The notes beneath the pieces are model-generated. The model saw nothing but the letters and a program-made list of their open reading frames with translations. It ran no database searches and was not told the origin of the DNA. Below are positions 8,310-17,985 of a stretch of 64,000 nucleotides of DNA, piece after piece (position 1 is the first letter of the stretch; each line of letters starts with the position of its first letter). The translations under genes and the position numbers were made by a program. Source of the stretch: Micromonospora sp. NBC_01796 (GTDB lineage Bacteria; Actinomycetota; Actinomycetes; Mycobacteriales; Micromonosporaceae); contig NZ_CP109078.1 in the NCBI RefSeq assembly GCF_035917455.1, positions 1,488,001 through 1,552,000 on the forward strand, in the 5' to 3' direction.

Positions 8310-9959
8310 ATGTACCAGCCCGTTCGTGCCGCGCGCGGCAGTACCCGTACCGCAGTTGGTTGGGCCCAGGAAGCGGCCATGCGGATGTTGATGAACAACC
8401 TCGACCCGGAGGTGGCCGAGCGCCCCGAGGACCTGGTCGTGTACGGCGGCACCGGCCGCGCCGCCCGCGACTGGCCCTCGTACCACGCGCTGATCCGGAC
8501 CCTGACCGAACTGCGCGACGACGAGACGATGCTGGTCCAGTCCGGGCGTCCGGTCGGGGTGCTGCGTACGCACGAGTGGGCGCCCCGGGTCCTGCTGGCC
8601 AACTCGAACCTGGTCGGTGACTGGGCCACCTGGCCCGAGTTCCGCCGCCTGGAACACCTCGGTTTGACCATGTATGGCCAGATGACCGCCGGATCGTGGA
8701 TCTACATCGGCACCCAGGGCATTTTGCAGGGCACCTACGAGACCTTCGCCGCGGTCGCCGCCAAGCGGTTCGACAACACCCTCGCCGGCACCCTCACCCT
8801 CACCGCCGGCTGCGGCGGGATGGGCGGCGCCCAGCCGCTCGCGGTCACCATGAACGGCGGTGCCTGCCTGATCGTCGACGTCGACCCGGAACGGCTCGCC
8901 CGCCGGGTCAAGGACCGCTACCTCGACCGGGTCGCCGACAACCTGGACGAGGCGGTCGAGGCGGTGCTGGCGGCCAAGCGGGAACGCAGGGCCCTGTCGG
9001 TCGGGGTGGTCGGCAACGCCGCAGTGGTCTTCCCCGAGCTGCTGGTACGCGGGGTCGAGATCGACATCGTCACCGACCAGACCAGCGCCCACGACCCGCT
9101 CTCCTACCTGCCGGTGGGTGTCGAACTCGCCGACGCGGCCGAGTACGCCGCCGCCAAGCCGGCCGAGTTCACCGACCGGGCACGGTCCTCGATGGCCCGA
9201 CACGTGGCGGCGATGGTCGGCTTCCTCGACGCCGGTGCCGAGGTTTTCGACTACGGCAACTCGATCCGGGGCGAGGCCCAACTCGCCGGGTACGAGCGCG
9301 CCTTCGACTTCCCCGGTTTTGTGCCGGCGTACATCCGGCCGCTGTTCACCGAGGGTCGGGGGCCGTTCCGCTGGGCCGCACTCTCCGGTGACCCGGCCGA
9401 CATCGCCGCCACCGACCGGGCCGTACTCGAACTGTTCCCGGAGAACGAGTCGCTGGCCCGGTGGATCCGGCTCGCCGGTGAACGGGTCGCGTTCCAGGGG
9501 CTGCCGGCCCGGATCTGCTGGCTCGGTTACGGCGAGCGGGACCGGGCCGGGGTCCGGTTCAACGAGATGGTCGCCTCCGGCGAGCTTTCCGCACCGGTGG
9601 TGATCGGGCGGGACCACCTGGACGCCGGGTCGGTCGCCTCGCCGTACCGGGAGACCGAGGCGATGGCCGACGGATCGGATGCGATCGCCGACTGGCCGCT
9701 GCTGAATGCGCTGGTCAACACCGCCAGCGGGGCATCATGGGTGTCCATCCACCACGGTGGCGGGGTGGGCATCGGCCGGTCGATCCACGCCGGGCAGGTC
9801 TGCGTTGCCGACGGCACCGCGCTCGCCGGTCAGAAGATCGAACGCGTACTCACCAACGACCCGGCGATGGGGGTGCTCCGGCACGTCGACGCCGGTTACC
9901 CGAGCGCCGCCGAGGTGGCCACCCGTACCGGCCTGCCGGTGCCGATGGACCGGGCGTAG
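8310..9959 (+). CDS. hutU: Urocanate hydratase
   Basis: Protein of 549 residues, the usual family length. It converts urocanate to 4-imidazolone-5-propionate, the second step of histidine breakdown, using tightly bound NAD+ as electrophile. The family-specific N-terminal half is clear ([19 protein letters not shown], then [19 protein letters not shown]), as is the glycine-rich NAD site ([20 protein letters not shown]). The conserved C-terminal segment [19 protein letters not shown] is also present. The ATG at 8310 follows AGGAG at 8299-8303. It is the first enzyme gene of the operon and is followed after 13 bp by the M20 hydrolase. Confidence 0.97.
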   Translation: MYQPVRAARGSTRTAVGWAQEAAMRMLMNNLDPEVAERPEDLVVYGGTGRAARDWPSYHALIRTLTELRDDETMLVQSGRPVGVLRTHEWAPRVLLANSNLVGDWATWPEFRRLEHLGLTMYGQMTAGSWIYIGTQGILQGTYETFAAVAAKRFDNTLAGTLTLTAGCGGMGGAQPLAVTMNGGACLIVDVDPERLARRVKDRYLDRVADNLDEAVEAVLAAKRERRALSVGVVGNAAVVFPELLVRGVEIDIVTDQTSAHDPLSYLPVGVELADAAEYAAAKPAEFTDRARSSMARHVAAMVGFLDAGAEVFDYGNSIRGEAQLAGYERAFDFPGFVPAYIRPLFTEGRGPFRWAALSGDPADIAATDRAVLELFPENESLARWIRLAGERVAFQGLPARICWLGYGERDRAGVRFNEMVASGELSAPVVIGRDHLDAGSVASPYRETEAMADGSDAIADWPLLNALVNTASGASWVSIHHGGGVGIGRSIHAGQVCVADGTALAGQKIERVLTNDPAMGVLRHVDAGYPSAAEVATRTGLPVPMDRA

Positions 9960-9972
9960 GGAGGGGCAGGCG

Positions 9973-11265
9973 TTGTCAGCAACGGTGACCGAGGGATCCG
10001 ACGGGGTGGCGGCGTTCCGGGCCCTGTGGGACGAGATCGCCCCGATCGGCCGTGACCCGGTCAGCGGCGGTTACCTGCGGTACGCGTTCGGCGAGGCCGA
10101 GCTGTGGCTGCGGGACTGGTTCCGGCGGCAGGCCGCCCACCGGGGCCTGCCGGTCGAACAGGACGGCAACGGCAACCTGTTCGCCTGGTACGGCGACCCC
10201 GGACAGGGTGACGCGGTCCTGGTCGGCAGCCACTTCGACTCGGTACCGCACGGCGGCGGCTACGACGGGCCGCTCGGCATCGTCAGCGCCTTCCTCGCCC
10301 TCGACCGGCTGCGCGCGCAGGGGCGGAGGCCGTACCGGCCGATCGGGGTGGTCGCGTTCGCCGAGGAGGAGGGTGCCCGGTTCGGCGTACCGTGCCTCGG
10401 GTCCCGGCTGCTCACCGGCGACCTGCCGGTGGAACGGGCGGCGGCGCTCACCGACCGGGACGGGACCACCCTGGCCGAGGCGCTCGGTGCCCGGCCGGCC
10501 GGTGCCCGGCCGGACCTGCTCGGCCGGATCGGCGCCTTCGTGGAGCTGCACATCGAACAGGGCCGGGCCCTGGTCGACCTGGGCGCACCGGTCGGCATGG
10601 CCAGCGGAATCTGGCCGCACGGGCGCTGGCGGATGGACTTCACCGGCGAGGCGAACCACGCCGGGACGACCAGGATGAGCGACCGGCGCGACCCGATGCT
10701 CACGTACGCCTTCACCGTCCTCGCCGCGAACAAGGAGGCCCGGCGGTGCGGCGCCCAGGCCACCGTCGGCCGGGTCGAGGTCGAACCGAACGCCACCAAT
10801 GCGGTCCCGTCGCTGGTCCGTGGCTGGCTGGACGCCCGCGCCGCCGAGGTCGCCACGCTCGACGCCCTGGTCGGGGCCGTCGGGCAGAAGGCGGCCGAGC
10901 GGGCGGTCCGGGACGGGACCGGCGTACGGCTGACAGCCGAGTCGGTCACCCCGCTGGTCGAGTTCGACGGTGGTCTGATCGACCTGTTCCGGCGGGTGCT
11001 GGACGACGGCGTACCGGTGCTGCCGACCGCCGCCGGGCACGACGCCGGGGTGCTCGCACCGCACCTGCCCACGGCGATGCTGTTCGTCCGCAACCCGACC
11101 GGGGTGTCGCACTCGCCGGCCGAGACCGCCGGTGACGACGACTGCGCGGCCGGGGTGACCCGGCTCGCCGACGTGCTGGCCGCCCTGGCCTGCGAACCGG
11201 CACCGGCACCGACCGGCGCCCGAAGCAGCGGCGGCACCGACTTCGAACCGGTGGAGGACGCATGA
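9973..11265 (+). CDS. M20 family amidohydrolase (allantoate amidohydrolase-like) in hut operon
   Basis: Protein of 430 residues. Metal-binding motifs of the M20/AllC-HyuC group are all visible: VGSHFDSVPHGGGYDGPLG (His and Asp ligands), FAEEEGARFG (catalytic Glu and a Glu ligand), and NPTGVSHSPAE (His ligand) near the end. The lid domain carries GEANHAGTTRMSDRRDP. I choose the TTG at 9973, six bases after AGGGAGGGG at 9958-9966; GTG at 9985 is possible. The family hydrolyses N-carbamoyl or ureido amides. Here it sits between hutU and hutF. The HutF product is N-formylglutamate and no HutG deformylase is present, so I infer that it may remove the formyl group. It overlaps hutF by ATGA. Confidence 0.85.
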   Translation: MSATVTEGSDGVAAFRALWDEIAPIGRDPVSGGYLRYAFGEAELWLRDWFRRQAAHRGLPVEQDGNGNLFAWYGDPGQGDAVLVGSHFDSVPHGGGYDGPLGIVSAFLALDRLRAQGRRPYRPIGVVAFAEEEGARFGVPCLGSRLLTGDLPVERAAALTDRDGTTLAEALGARPAGARPDLLGRIGAFVELHIEQGRALVDLGAPVGMASGIWPHGRWRMDFTGEANHAGTTRMSDRRDPMLTYAFTVLAANKEARRCGAQATVGRVEVEPNATNAVPSLVRGWLDARAAEVATLDALVGAVGQKAAERAVRDGTGVRLTAESVTPLVEFDGGLIDLFRRVLDDGVPVLPTAAGHDAGVLAPHLPTAMLFVRNPTGVSHSPAETAGDDDCAAGVTRLADVLAALACEPAPAPTGARSSGGTDFEPVEDA

Positions 11266-12584
11266 GCACACAACGGTTCCACGCCGAGTACGCCTGGCTG
11301 CCCGGCGACGAGTCACCCACCCCCGACGTGCTGATCGAGATCGCCGACGGCAGGTTCAGCGGGGTGACCGCCGGGGTTCAGGTGCCGCCAGGCGTGCGGC
11401 GGCTGCCGGGGGTCACCCTGCCGGGGCTGGCCAACGCCCACTCGCACGCGTTCCACCGGGCGTTGCGCGGCCACACCCAGACCGACGGCGGTACGTTCTG
11501 GAGCTGGCGGGACCGGATGTACGAGGTCGCCGGACGACTCGACCCGGACACCTACCTGGCCCTGGCCCGAGCCACGTACGCCGAGATGGCGCTGGCCGGG
11601 ATCACCTGCGTGGGCGAGTTCCACTACCTGCACCACCAGCCCGACGGCACCCCGTACGCCGACCCGAACGTGATGGGTGCCGCGCTGGTCGAGGCCGCCG
11701 CCCAGGCCGGTGTCCGGCTCACCCTGCTGGACACGCTCTACCTGACCTCCACCGTGGACGGTGAGCCGCTGCACGGGGTCCAGCGCCGGTTCGGCGACCG
11801 GGACGTGGACGCCTGGTCGGACCGGCACGACAAGTTCCCGGCCGCGGCGCATCTGCGCCTCGGTGCCGCGCTGCACTCGGTCCGGGCGGTCCCGCTCGGC
11901 GCGCTGTCCACCTTCGCCTACCGCAACGGCGGCGTCCCCCTGCACTTCCACCTCTCCGAGCAGCGGGCCGAGAACGACGCCTGCCTCGCCACCCACGGCT
12001 GCACCCCGGTCCAGCTCCTCGCCGACATGGGCGTACTCGGGCCTACCGCGACCGCGGTGCACGCCACCCACCTGACCGAGGACGGGGTGGCCCTGCTCGG
12101 CGAGACCGGGACCGGCGCCTGCCTCTGCCCCACCACGGAACGGGACCTGGCCGACGGGATCGGACCGGCCCGCGCCCTCGCCGACGCCGACAGCCCGCTG
12201 AGCCTCGGCTCGGACAGCCACGCCGTGATCGACCTGTTCGAGGAGGCGCGGGCGGTCGAACACGACGAGCGGCTGCGTACCGAGCGGCGCGGGCACTTCA
12301 CCCCGGCCGCGCTCACCCACGCCGCCACCGTCGCCGGGCACGCCGCACTGGGCTGGTCCGACGCCGGCACGATCGCCGTCGGGAGCCGGGCCGACCTGGT
12401 CACGGTCCGGCTGGACAGCGTACGGACGGCGGCGGTGCCGCCCGCCGGGGTCTTCTTCGCCGCCACCGCCGCCGACGTCACCGACGTACTGGTCGACGGT
12501 CGGGCGGTGGTCCGGGACGGCCGGCACGTGTCGATCGACGTGGCCGCGGAACTTCACCGGTCGATCGGGCGGGTGTGGCGGTGA
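11262..12584 (+). CDS. hutF: Formimidoylglutamate deiminase
   Basis: Protein of 440 residues in the amidohydrolase superfamily. The zinc motif [14 protein letters not shown] comes near residue 60, and a later metal Asp lies in [16 protein letters not shown]. The substrate-specific [19 protein letters not shown] segment is typical of HutF. It hydrolyses N-formimidoyl-L-glutamate to N-formyl-L-glutamate and ammonia. Its presence means this organism uses the two-step end of the histidine pathway rather than the one-step formiminoglutamase. The start ATG overlaps the M20 gene stop (ATGA), and the stop overlaps hutI (GTGA), indicating translational coupling. Confidence 0.93.
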   Translation: MSTQRFHAEYAWLPGDESPTPDVLIEIADGRFSGVTAGVQVPPGVRRLPGVTLPGLANAHSHAFHRALRGHTQTDGGTFWSWRDRMYEVAGRLDPDTYLALARATYAEMALAGITCVGEFHYLHHQPDGTPYADPNVMGAALVEAAAQAGVRLTLLDTLYLTSTVDGEPLHGVQRRFGDRDVDAWSDRHDKFPAAAHLRLGAALHSVRAVPLGALSTFAYRNGGVPLHFHLSEQRAENDACLATHGCTPVQLLADMGVLGPTATAVHATHLTEDGVALLGETGTGACLCPTTERDLADGIGPARALADADSPLSLGSDSHAVIDLFEEARAVEHDERLRTERRGHFTPAALTHAATVAGHAALGWSDAGTIAVGSRADLVTVRLDSVRTAAVPPAGVFFAATAADVTDVLVDGRAVVRDGRHVSIDVAAELHRSIGRVWR

Positions 12585-13768
12585 GCGCCCACCCGGGGCC
12601 GAGCCTGCTGGTCGACAACATCGGTGAGCTGGTCACCAACGAGCCCTACGGCGAGAGCGGCCCGCTCGGCATCCGGCGCCGGGCGGCGGTGCTGGTCGAG
12701 GACGGCCGGATCGCCTGGCTCGGCCCGGCGAAGTACGCCCCGGCCGCCGACGGGCGGATCGACGCCGACGGCGCGGCGGTGCTCCCCGGATTCGTGGACA
12801 GCCACTCACACCTGGTCTTCGCCGGTGACCGGGCACCCGAGTTCGCGGCCCGGATGGCCGGCCAGCCGTACACCGGCGGCGGGATCCGGACCACGGTCGG
12901 CGCCACCCGCGCCGCCAGCGACGACACGCTGCGGGCCAACGTCTCCCGGCTGCGGATCGAGGCGCTGCGCCAGGGCACCACCACGATCGAGATCAAGAGC
13001 GGGTACGGGCTCAGCGTCGCCGACGAGGCCCGCTCGCTGCGGATCGCCGGTGAGTTCAGCACCGAGACCACCTTCCTCGGCGCCCACGTCGTCCCGGCCG
13101 AGTACGCCAACCGGCCCGACGACTACGTCAGCCTGGTCTGCGGGCCGATGCTGCGCGCCGCCCTGCCGTACGCCCGGTGGATCGACGTCTTCTGCGAACG
13201 GGGCGCGTTCGACGCCGACCACGCCCGCGCGATCCTCACCGTCGGCCAGGCCGCCGGTCTCGGCGTACGGCTGCATGCCAACCAGCTCGGCCCCGGTCCC
13301 GGAGTGCAACTCGCGGTGGAACTCGGGGCGGCCAGCGCGGACCACTGCACCCACCTGACCGACACCGACATCGACGCGCTGGCCGGTTCGGAGACGGTCG
13401 CCACCCTGCTGCCCGGTGCCGAGTTCTCCACCCGGTCGGTCTACCCGGACGCCCGGCGCCTGCTCGACGCCGGTGCCGTGGTCGCGCTCGCCACGGACTG
13501 CAACCCCGGCTCGTCGTACACCTCCTCGGTGCCGTTCTGCATCGCTCTCGCCGTACGCGAAATGGGAATGACCCCGGCGGAGGCGGTCTGGGCCGCGACC
13601 GCCGGCGGGGCACGGGCGCTGCGCCGCGACGACGTCGGCGTGCTGCGCCGGGGCGCGCGGGCCGACCTGACCATCCTCGACGCGCCCTCGTATCTGCACC
13701 TGGCCTACCGGCCAGGGGTACCGCTGATCCGCCAGGTCCTGCACAACGGAGTACCGCAATGTCAGTAG
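12581..13768 (+). CDS. hutI: Imidazolonepropionase
   Basis: Protein of 395 residues, amidohydrolase superfamily. The metal motif is [15 protein letters not shown] near residue 70. Other family motifs are [22 protein letters not shown] and the late [14 protein letters not shown], which are diagnostic for HutI. It opens the ring of 4-imidazolone-5-propionate to give N-formimidoyl-L-glutamate, the HutF substrate. The GTG at 12581 makes a GTGA overlap with hutF; GTG at 12575 is an in-frame alternative. The stop lies ten bases inside hutH. The order F-I differs from the order of reactions (H, U, I, F), which is common in actinomycetes. Confidence 0.95.
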   Translation: MSAHPGPSLLVDNIGELVTNEPYGESGPLGIRRRAAVLVEDGRIAWLGPAKYAPAADGRIDADGAAVLPGFVDSHSHLVFAGDRAPEFAARMAGQPYTGGGIRTTVGATRAASDDTLRANVSRLRIEALRQGTTTIEIKSGYGLSVADEARSLRIAGEFSTETTFLGAHVVPAEYANRPDDYVSLVCGPMLRAALPYARWIDVFCERGAFDADHARAILTVGQAAGLGVRLHANQLGPGPGVQLAVELGAASADHCTHLTDTDIDALAGSETVATLLPGAEFSTRSVYPDARRLLDAGAVVALATDCNPGSSYTSSVPFCIALAVREMGMTPAEAVWAATAGGARALRRDDVGVLRRGARADLTILDAPSYLHLAYRPGVPLIRQVLHNGVPQCQ

Positions 13769-15300
13769 TCACCGTCACCCCCACCGGCGTCACCCCCGCC
13801 GACGTCGTCGCCGTCGCCCGCGGCTCGGCCACGGTTGTGCTCGACCCCGCCACGATCGCGGCGATGGAGACCAGCCGGGCGATCGTGGACCGGATCGAAC
13901 AGGACGGCCGCCCGGTCTACGGGGTCTCCACCGGCTTCGGCGCGCTCGCCAACACCTTCATCGCCCCCGAACGCCGGGCGGAGCTGCAGCACGCGCTGAT
14001 CCGTTCCCACGCCGCCGGGATCGGTGCCCCGATGCCCCGCGAGGTGGTCCGGGCGATGATGCTGCTGCGCGTACGCTCGCTCGCGCTCGGCCACTCCGGG
14101 GTCCGGCCCCTGGTCGCGCAGTCCCTGGTCGACCTGCTCAACCACGACATCACCCCGTGGGTGCCGGAACACGGTTCGCTCGGCGCCTCCGGTGACCTGG
14201 CCCCGCTGGCGCACTGCGCACTGGCCCTGCTCGGCGAGGGATGGATCCTCGGCAAGGGCGACGGCACCCGCGAGGACGCCTCGGTGGCCCTGCACCGGGC
14301 CGGGTTGGCCCCGATCGAGCTGGCCGCCAAGGAGGGGCTGGCGCTGATCAACGGCACCGACGGCATGCTCGGCATGCTGCTGCTCGCGATCGGCGACGCG
14401 GAACACCTGTTCGCGATGGCCGACGTCACCGCCGCCCTGGCGATCGAGGCGATGCTCGGCACCGACCGGCCGTTCCAGCCCGAGTTGCACGCCATCCGCC
14501 CGCATCCGGGGCAGGCCGTCTCGGCGGCGAACATCCACCGGCTGCTCCAAAGCTCCGGCATCATGGACTCGCACCGCAACGACCTGGCGCACGCGGTCCA
14601 GGACGCGTACTCGATGCGGTGCGCCCCACAGGTGGCCGGGGCCGCCCGGGACACCCTCGGTTTTGTCACCTCGGTCGCCGGCCGGGAACTCCTCTCCATC
14701 GTCGACAACCCGGTGGTGCTGCCGGACGGTCGGGTCGAGTCAACCGGTAACTTCCACGGCGCCCCGCTCGGCTTCGCCGCCGACTTCCTCGCCATCGCCG
14801 CCGCCGAGGTGGGCGCGATCTCGGAACGCCGGGTCGACCGGCTGCTCGACATCACCCGCAACCGGGACCTGCCGGCGTTCCTCACCCCGGACGCCGGGGT
14901 CAACTCCGGGCTGATGATCGCCCAGTACACCGCGGCCGGGATCGTGGCGGAGAACCGCCGGCTGGCCGCCCCGGCCTCGGTGGACTCCCTGCCCACCAGC
15001 GGGATGCAGGAGGACCACGTCTCGATGGGTTGGGCGGCCACCCGCAAACTCCGTACGGTGCTGGACAACCTGACCAGCCTGCTCGCGGTGGAACTGCTGG
15101 CCGGCGTACGCGGACTGCAACTGCGCGCCCCGCTGACCCCGTCACCGGCCGGTCGGGCCGCGGTGAACGCGGTGGCCCGGTTCGCCGGGGAACCCGGCCC
15201 GGACATCTTCCTCGCCCCGGCCCTGGAGGCCGCCCGCGCGGTGGTTTCCGGCCCGGACCTGCGCACCGCGATCGAGTCCGCGATCGGCCCCCTGGCCTGA
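13759..15300 (+). CDS. hutH: Histidine ammonia-lyase
   Basis: Protein of 513 residues, the normal length. It deaminates histidine to urocanate, the first step of the pathway. The MIO prosthetic group forms from Ala143-Ser144-Gly145 in [14 protein letters not shown], and the catalytic N-terminal [14 protein letters not shown] loop is present. The start ATG at 13759 begins [11 protein letters not shown] and overlaps the hutI stop by ten bases; a longer open frame upstream is only antisense or shadow sequence. It is the last gene of the operon, and a hairpin at 15325-15362 closes it against the convergent rdgB. Confidence 0.97.
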   Translation: MSVVTVTPTGVTPADVVAVARGSATVVLDPATIAAMETSRAIVDRIEQDGRPVYGVSTGFGALANTFIAPERRAELQHALIRSHAAGIGAPMPREVVRAMMLLRVRSLALGHSGVRPLVAQSLVDLLNHDITPWVPEHGSLGASGDLAPLAHCALALLGEGWILGKGDGTREDASVALHRAGLAPIELAAKEGLALINGTDGMLGMLLLAIGDAEHLFAMADVTAALAIEAMLGTDRPFQPELHAIRPHPGQAVSAANIHRLLQSSGIMDSHRNDLAHAVQDAYSMRCAPQVAGAARDTLGFVTSVAGRELLSIVDNPVVLPDGRVESTGNFHGAPLGFAADFLAIAAAEVGAISERRVDRLLDITRNRDLPAFLTPDAGVNSGLMIAQYTAAGIVAENRRLAAPASVDSLPTSGMQEDHVSMGWAATRKLRTVLDNLTSLLAVELLAGVRGLQLRAPLTPSPAGRAAVNAVARFAGEPGPDIFLAPALEAARAVVSGPDLRTAIESAIGPLA

Positions 15301-15324
15301 CCATCGGCCTGCCGGCACACGAAA

Positions 15325-15362
15325 GTGCCCCTTCCCGTCGCGATCCGCGAAGGAAGGGGCAC
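15325..15362. terminator. Hairpin terminator between hutH and rdgB
   Basis: GTGCCCCTTCC (15325-15335) pairs perfectly with GGAAGGGGCAC (15352-15362) around a 16-nt loop. It lies between two convergent genes, 24 bp after the hutH stop and 18 bp after the rdgB stop, and can serve both. Confidence 0.75.
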
Positions 15363-15380
15363 CTGTCGATGCGGGTGGGA

Positions 15381-15995
15381 TCAGCCGGGTAGCAGCACCT
15401 TGGCGATGACCTTCGCCAAGGCGCGCAGCGCCTTGCCCCGGTGGCTGACCGCGTCCTTCTCCGTCGGGGAGAGTTCGGCGTTCGTACGCTCCTGGCCGTC
15501 GCCGAGGAACACCGGGTCGTACCCGAAGCCGCCCTCGCCGCGCGGAGCGCGCAGCAGCCGACCGGTCTGCCTGCCGTCGACCAGGTGTTCCTTGCCGCCC
15601 GGCAGCACCAGGGCCACCGCGCAGACGAAGGCGGCGCCCCGGTGCTCGTCCGGTACGTCACCGGTCTGCCCCAGCAGCAGCTCCAGGTTGGCCCGGTCGT
15701 CGCCGTGCCGGCCGGACCAGCGGGCGCTGAACACACCCGGCATCCCGTTGAGGGCGTCCACGGTCAGGCCGGAGTCGTCGGCCACCGTCGGCAGACCGGT
15801 GTGCTTGACCCCCTCGCGCGCCTTCAGCAGGGCGTTCTCGCCGAACGTGAGCCCGGTCTCCGGCACCTCCTGGTACGCGGGCAGGTCGGCCAGGCCGACC
15901 AGCTCGATCCGTTGTGGACCGAGCGCCCCGTCCAGGATGCGCTGCAGTTCGACCAGCTTCTTCGTGTTGCGGGTCGCCAGCAGCACCCGGGTCAT
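15381..15995 (-). CDS. rdgB: XTP/dITP diphosphatase (non-canonical purine NTPase)
   Basis: Protein of 204 residues. The family signature TRNTKKLVEL (SGNxGKxxE-like) opens the protein, followed by GLTFGENALLKAREG, VADDSGLTVDALNGMPGVFS and the late SHRGKALRAL. It removes inosine and xanthosine triphosphates from the nucleotide pool. The ATG at 15995 follows GAGGAG and is preferred over GTG-type starts a few codons upstream. It lies 20 bp downstream of rph, as in many actinobacteria including M. tuberculosis, and is probably co-transcribed with it. Confidence 0.93.
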   Translation of the reverse strand: MTRVLLATRNTKKLVELQRILDGALGPQRIELVGLADLPAYQEVPETGLTFGENALLKAREGVKHTGLPTVADDSGLTVDALNGMPGVFSARWSGRHGDDRANLELLLGQTGDVPDEHRGAAFVCAVALVLPGGKEHLVDGRQTGRLLRAPRGEGGFGYDPVFLGDGQERTNAELSPTEKDAVSHRGKALRALAKVIAKVLLPG

Positions 15996-16015
15996 CTGCT
16001 CTCCTCGTTCCACTC

Positions 16016-16744
16016 TCAGCCGGCCAGGGCCTTGCGTTGGGCGTCGGCCAGCTCCGCGCAGCCGAGCACCCCGAGGTCGAGCAGGGCGTCGAGCTGGTCC
16101 CGGGCGAAGACGTTGGCCTCACCGGTCCCCTGCACCTCGACGAAGTCCCCGGCACCGGTGCAGACGATGTTCATGTCCACCTCGGCGGCCACGTCCTCCA
16201 GGTAGTTCAGGTCGAGCCGGGGCTCACCGTCGACGATGCCGACGCTGACCGCGGCGACCGAGCGGTGCATCACCGAGGCCGGCTTACCGGCCAGTGCCTT
16301 GCGGGCGGCGAGCCAGCCGACCGCGTCGTGCAGGGCGACGTACGCGCCCGTCACCGAGGCGGTACGGGTCCCCCCGTCGGCCTGCAGTACGTCACAGTCG
16401 AGCACGATCGAGTTCTCGCCCAGCGCCTTCAGGTCGATGCAGGCCCGCAGGCTGCGACCGATCAGCCGGGAGATCTCCTGCGTCCGGCCGCCGATCCGGC
16501 CCTTGACGCTCTCCCGGTCGGAGCGGGTGGTGGTGGCCCGGGGCAGCATCGAGTACTCGGCGGTGACCCAGCCGAGGCCGGATCCCTTGCGCCACCGGGG
16601 CACCCCCTCGGTGACGCTCGCCGTACAGAGCACCCGGGTCTGGCCGAACTCGACGAGCACGGACCCTTCCGGGTGCACGCTCCACTGCCGGGTCAGTGTC
16701 ACCGGCCGGAGTTCATCGGGCTGCCGCCCATCAGGTCGTGCCAT
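16016..16744 (-). CDS. rph: Ribonuclease PH
   Basis: Protein of 242 residues, the full family length. Typical motifs are [19 protein letters not shown] at the start, [18 protein letters not shown], the basic patch [20 protein letters not shown] and the C-terminal [20 protein letters not shown]. It is a phosphate-dependent 3'-to-5' exoribonuclease that trims tRNA 3' ends. rdgB follows after 20 bp. Upstream, the two glycosyltransferase genes lie on the same strand, then the Rv1339-like gene, which neighbours rph in mycobacteria. Confidence 0.96.
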   Translation of the reverse strand: MARPDGRQPDELRPVTLTRQWSVHPEGSVLVEFGQTRVLCTASVTEGVPRWRKGSGLGWVTAEYSMLPRATTTRSDRESVKGRIGGRTQEISRLIGRSLRACIDLKALGENSIVLDCDVLQADGGTRTASVTGAYVALHDAVGWLAARKALAGKPASVMHRSVAAVSVGIVDGEPRLDLNYLEDVAAEVDMNIVCTGAGDFVEVQGTGEANVFARDQLDALLDLGVLGCAELADAQRKALAG

Positions 16745-16848
16745 GGGGGCAGCCTATGTGTTACACCGCAGCCCGCCGCCCTGGGGCACCCCGTCGCGCC
16801 GGAACAGACCCCGGAACCCGGCGGCCGGAGCCGGGACGGCGGCGCGGG

Positions 16849-17985
16849 TCAGGCGGGGACGGACACCGCGACCGGGGCGTCGTGGGCACGGAGGAAGCCC
16901 TCGACCGAGGCGGCCCAGCCGAACCGCTCGGCTCGGGCGCGGGCGGTGGCCCGGCGTTCCGGCTCCGGCGTGGCCAGCACGGACACGATCGCCTCGGCGA
17001 AGGCGTCACCGGTGCCGTCCGCGCCCCTGCCGGCCTCCCCCACCACCTCCGGCAACGCGCTGGCGGCGTTCACCACGACCGGCGTACCGCAGGCGAGCGC
17101 CTCCAGACCGGCGAGCCCGAACGTCTCCACCGGCCCCGGCGCGACCACCACGTCCGCGCTGGCCAGCAGGCCCGCGACCCGGTCCCGGTCGGGCAGGAAA
17201 CCGGTGAAGTGCACCGGCAGCCCGGCGGCCCGGTGGCCGAGCGCGGTCCGGCGGGGCCCGTCACCGACCACCACCAGGGTCGCCGGAACACCGTTGGCCC
17301 GGAGTGCCGCCAGCGCGTCGATCGCCAGGTCGGGGCGCTTCTCCGGCGACAGGCGGCTGCAGTGGACCAGCAGCACCTCGCCGTCGGGGGCGTACTCGGC
17401 GCGTACGGCCGGGTTGTGCCGGTCCGGGTGGAACCCCTCCAGGTCGACGCCGAGCGGTACCTGGCTCAGGTTCGGCGCGCCGATCCGGCGGAACTCCGCC
17501 GCGGCCCAGTCGGTGGTGCAGACCACCCGGTCGTACGTGGCCGCGCTGCGCCCGTTGAGCCGGTCGGCCACCCGCTGCCCGATCGGTGCCGGGGCACCCC
17601 AGACGCCGAGCAGCCCGGTCAGGCTCTCGTGCGACACCATCAGCGACGGCACCCCGTGAGCCTTCGCCCAGGCGCCGGTCCACCGCAGGGTCGACCGGTC
17701 CGAGACCTCCAGCCGGTCCGGTTCCAGTTCCTCCAGCAGCCGGCGCAACCGGCGGCGGCCGGCAAGGACCCGGTAGCCGCCGGTGCCGGGCAGCACCGGT
17801 CCGGGCAGGGTGATGACCCGGTCCGAGCCCACCATCTCGTCACCGGCGCGCTCACCGGGAACAACCAGTACGGGTTCGTGTCCGGCCGCCCGGTACCCGG
17901 CGCCGAGGCAGCGCAGCGCGGTGCGCAGCCCGCCGGAGCGGGGGGTGACGAAGTTCGCCAGCCGGACGATGCGCAGCGCCGTCAC
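16849..17985 (-). CDS. Glycosyltransferase family 4
   Basis: Protein of 378 residues with the GT-B fold. The N-terminal domain begins TALRIVRLANFVTPRSGGLR and carries VCTTDWAAAEFRRIG. The C-terminal domain has VHCSRLSPEKRPDLAIDALA (the start of the nucleotide-sugar site) and the E-x7-E region in GPVETFGLAGLEALACGTPV. The start is a GTG in a 4-base GTGA overlap with the upstream glycosyltransferase, so the two are co-translated. The donor is probably a nucleotide sugar such as GDP-mannose, as for relatives of phosphatidylinositol mannosyltransferases, but the acceptor is unknown. Confidence 0.85.
   Translation of the reverse strand: MTALRIVRLANFVTPRSGGLRTALRCLGAGYRAAGHEPVLVVPGERAGDEMVGSDRVITLPGPVLPGTGGYRVLAGRRRLRRLLEELEPDRLEVSDRSTLRWTGAWAKAHGVPSLMVSHESLTGLLGVWGAPAPIGQRVADRLNGRSAATYDRVVCTTDWAAAEFRRIGAPNLSQVPLGVDLEGFHPDRHNPAVRAEYAPDGEVLLVHCSRLSPEKRPDLAIDALAALRANGVPATLVVVGDGPRRTALGHRAAGLPVHFTGFLPDRDRVAGLLASADVVVAPGPVETFGLAGLEALACGTPVVVNAASALPEVVGEAGRGADGTGDAFAEAIVSVLATPEPERRATARARAERFGWAASVEGFLRAHDAPVAVSVPA

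Noticed and set aside
7371-9617. Open frame of about 750 codons antisense to the RpiR regulator and hutU
   Set aside because: No domain, shadow composition, and both plus-strand genes are clear.
8310-15300. Purine (allantoin) degradation cluster, suggested by the allantoate amidohydrolase-like gene
   Set aside because: All neighbours belong to histidine breakdown, and no allantoinase or ureidoglycolate gene is present.
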